23,218 nucleotides of DNA from CAZPEV01 sp964585635 (GTDB lineage Bacteria > Zixibacteria > MSB-5A5 > GN15 > JAAZOE01), in NCBI GenBank assembly GCA_964585635.1, contig CAZPEV010000034.1, forward strand, positions 1-23,218, written 5' to 3'. A program made the translations under genes and the position numbers. Position 1 is the first letter of the stretch. Each line of letters opens with the position of its first letter. The notes under the pieces were generated by a model, which saw only the letters and a program-made list of their open reading frames with translations, had not been told where the DNA came from and made no database searches. Of the stretch, positions 21,940 through 23,218 are shown one piece after another.

Positions 21940-23218
21940 ATGTACACGAAGAAACGGACAGTGGCCCGAGACGCCAGTATTTCGGGCGTGGGTCTGCATA
22001 CCGGCGAGGGTTGTACGATTACCTTCAAGCCGACCGGTCCCGACCATGGGATCAAGTTTGTGCGGGCCGATATTCCCGATTCGCCCCTAATCCCGGCCGA
22101 CATTGACCATGTCATCGACATCTCACGCGGCACGACCATCGGGATCGGCGAGGCTCGGGTCCATACGGTCGAGCATGCCCTGGCGGCCCTGACCGGGCTG
22201 GGGATCGACAACGTCCTGATCGAGATGTCGGGGCCGGAGCCGCCGGTCGGCGATGGCTCGGCCTTGCCGTTTGTCCGGGCGCTCCAGGGCGCCGGGTTTG
22301 AGGATTTTGACGAGGACAAGGAATACCTTGAAGTCGACACCCCGACCTCGTATTCCGAGCCGGATCGCAAGGTCGACATCGTCGTCACCCCCTCCGATGA
22401 TTTTCGCATCACCTTCCTGATCGATTACGCCAATCCCGCCTTGGGCACACAGTACACCTCGCTGGTGGACCTGGAAAAAGAATTCGCCGAGGAATTCGCC
22501 CCCTCCCGGACCTTTTGCTTTCTGTCTGAAGTTGAGATGCTGAAAGGCCAGGGACTAATCAAGGGGGGCGGCCTGGACAACGCCGTCGTCATCTATGATT
22601 CGACCGAAGGACAGGTGGAGGTCGACCGGATCAAGAAGGCCCTGGATCTCAGGGGCGAGGCGTTTGTCGGCAAGACCGGCATCATCAACGATATCCCGCT
22701 GCGGTTTTATAACGAGCCGGTGCGCCACAAGGCGGTCGACTTGATCGGGGATCTGACCCTCATCGGCGTCCCGATCAAAGGGCACGTTCTGGCGGCGCGG
22801 TCGGGGCACAAAGCCAACGTGGCGCTGGTCAAGAAGCTCCGCTCGCTGTACCAAAAAAAGCAGATCGCCAGTCGCTTTCAAACCAAGCGCTCCAAGGCCT
22901 TTTTGGATATCGACGGCATCCTGAAGATCATGCCGCACCGCTACCCCTTCCTGCTGATCGATCGTATTCTCGACCTGGAGCCGGAAAAGAAGGTGGTGGC
23001 GATCAAAAACGTCACCATCAACGAGCCGTTTTTCGCCGGACATTTCCCCGGCCACCCGATCATGCCGGGCGTGTTGATCGTGGAGGCCCTGGCGCAGGCC
23101 GGAGTAGGGTTTGCCGAGATCGACTGCATTGCCGCCACCCGGGGACCGGGACTGGTCGGATCCCTGCTGGTCGGCTTCACCTTTGCCAAGGCGCTGGCCC
23201 TGGCCAAGGGCCTCCCCT
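21940..23218 (+). CDS. lpxC-fabZ: LpxC-FabZ bifunctional protein, 3' part changing into TsaD-like sequence (partial)
   Basis: The open frame has no stop before the window end (426 codons). Residues 1-300 are LpxC, the zinc deacetylase of lipid A synthesis. The metal ligands are present: H79 in HTVEH, H263 and D267 in RHKAVD; H290 in SGHKAN is the catalytic histidine. Residues about 320-388 are FabZ, the 3-hydroxyacyl-ACP dehydratase, with H368 in GHFPGHP and E382 in VEALAQAG, spaced 14 apart as in the family. Fusions of these two genes are known in FCB-group bacteria. After residue 388 the sequence is not FabZ but TsaD-like (see the entry at 23104). The missing FabZ C-terminus and the change of family mean the end of this gene as shown is doubtful. 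Confidence 0.9.
   Translation, partial: MYTKKRTVARDASISGVGLHTGEGCTITFKPTGPDHGIKFVRADIPDSPLIPADIDHVIDISRGTTIGIGEARVHTVEHALAALTGLGIDNVLIEMSGPEPPVGDGSALPFVRALQGAGFEDFDEDKEYLEVDTPTSYSEPDRKVDIVVTPSDDFRITFLIDYANPALGTQYTSLVDLEKEFAEEFAPSRTFCFLSEVEMLKGQGLIKGGGLDNAVVIYDSTEGQVEVDRIKKALDLRGEAFVGKTGIINDIPLRFYNEPVRHKAVDLIGDLTLIGVPIKGHVLAARSGHKANVALVKKLRSLYQKKQIASRFQTKRSKAFLDIDGILKIMPHRYPFLLIDRILDLEPEKKVVAIKNVTINEPFFAGHFPGHPIMPGVLIVEALAQAGVGFAEIDCIAATRGPGLVGSLLVGFTFAKALALAKGLP
23104..23218 (+). other. tsaD: TsaD (tRNA threonylcarbamoyladenosine synthesis) segment fused in frame to fabZ
   Basis: The last 38 residues read VGFAEIDCIAATRGPGLVGS, then LLVGFTFAKALALAKGLP. This is the conserved TsaD/Gcp region around residues 60-100 of that family (IDAIAVTxGPGLVGALLVG then FAKALA). 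TsaD belongs to the tRNA t6A pathway and has no known link to FabZ. The switch happens in frame at or just after EALAQAG, a stretch compatible with both families. Either two genome regions were joined wrongly or a true recombination occurred. Confidence 0.8.

Noticed and set aside
21639..22412. A 257-codon minus-strand open frame opposite lpxC
   Set aside because: It runs antisense across conserved LpxC motifs and lacks a ribosome binding site.
1..23218. CRISPR array
   Set aside because: No regularly spaced direct repeats were seen; the only repeats are hairpin pairs and an inverted repeat.

Overview
The window looks like a chromosomal contig from an uncultivated Gram-negative bacterium, most likely candidate phylum Zixibacteria or a close FCB-group relative. 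This is an inference. It rests on an LpxC-FabZ type fused gene (outer-membrane lipid A synthesis), a short 284-residue primary sigma factor without the N-terminal 1.1 region, secreted proteins ending in dockerin-like repeats of the GDAVYLINFIF..GPAP type, beta-barrel envelope proteins, and a B12-dependent ribonucleotide reductase.

Layout. 1-2888 (+): the 3' end of nrdJ, a roadblock-like gene, a 183-nt inverted-repeat element (943-1125), then acpS-pyrE-outer-membrane-barrel as one tight cluster. 2907-6966 (-): a four-gene secreted/envelope operon behind a strong TTGACA-18-TAGAAT promoter: unknown exported protein, an M74 (MepA-like) murein endopeptidase lipoprotein, a TolB-like propeller and an NHL-propeller/dockerin protein broken by an amber codon. 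7172-8749 (-): a transglutaminase-like exported protein broken by an ochre codon. 8953-10054: a degenerate island with a gene remnant, and a dead REP-associated tyrosine transposase (opal codon plus frameshift) lying between two inverted REP hairpins whose stems differ by compensatory changes. 10216-10370 (-): a probable small structured RNA with its own terminator. 10580-12986 (-): htrA then rpoD, one transcript ending in a strong terminator. 13212-19975 (-): aspS-phoH-pgpH-ybeY-cnnM, mostly overlapping genes, for translation, RNA maturation and c-di-AMP turnover. 20227-20733 (+): a probably leaderless EIIA-like gene. 20801-21628 (-): a second barrel-like envelope protein. 21940-23218 (+): lpxC-fabZ, running off the edge.

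The most notable points are: (i) the fabZ reading frame changes in frame into TsaD sequence about 115 bases before the window end, at a shared EALAQAG-like stretch, which is a chimera or a real rearrangement; (ii) three neighbouring minus-strand genes each carry one different in-frame stop codon, all explainable as C-to-T changes on the coding strand; (iii) a covarying REP pair around a dead RAYT transposase; (iv) two candidate structured RNAs, one with G-U pairs that fix its strand. Core genes outside 2.9-10.0 kb appear intact, so decay is concentrated in the accessory stretch.
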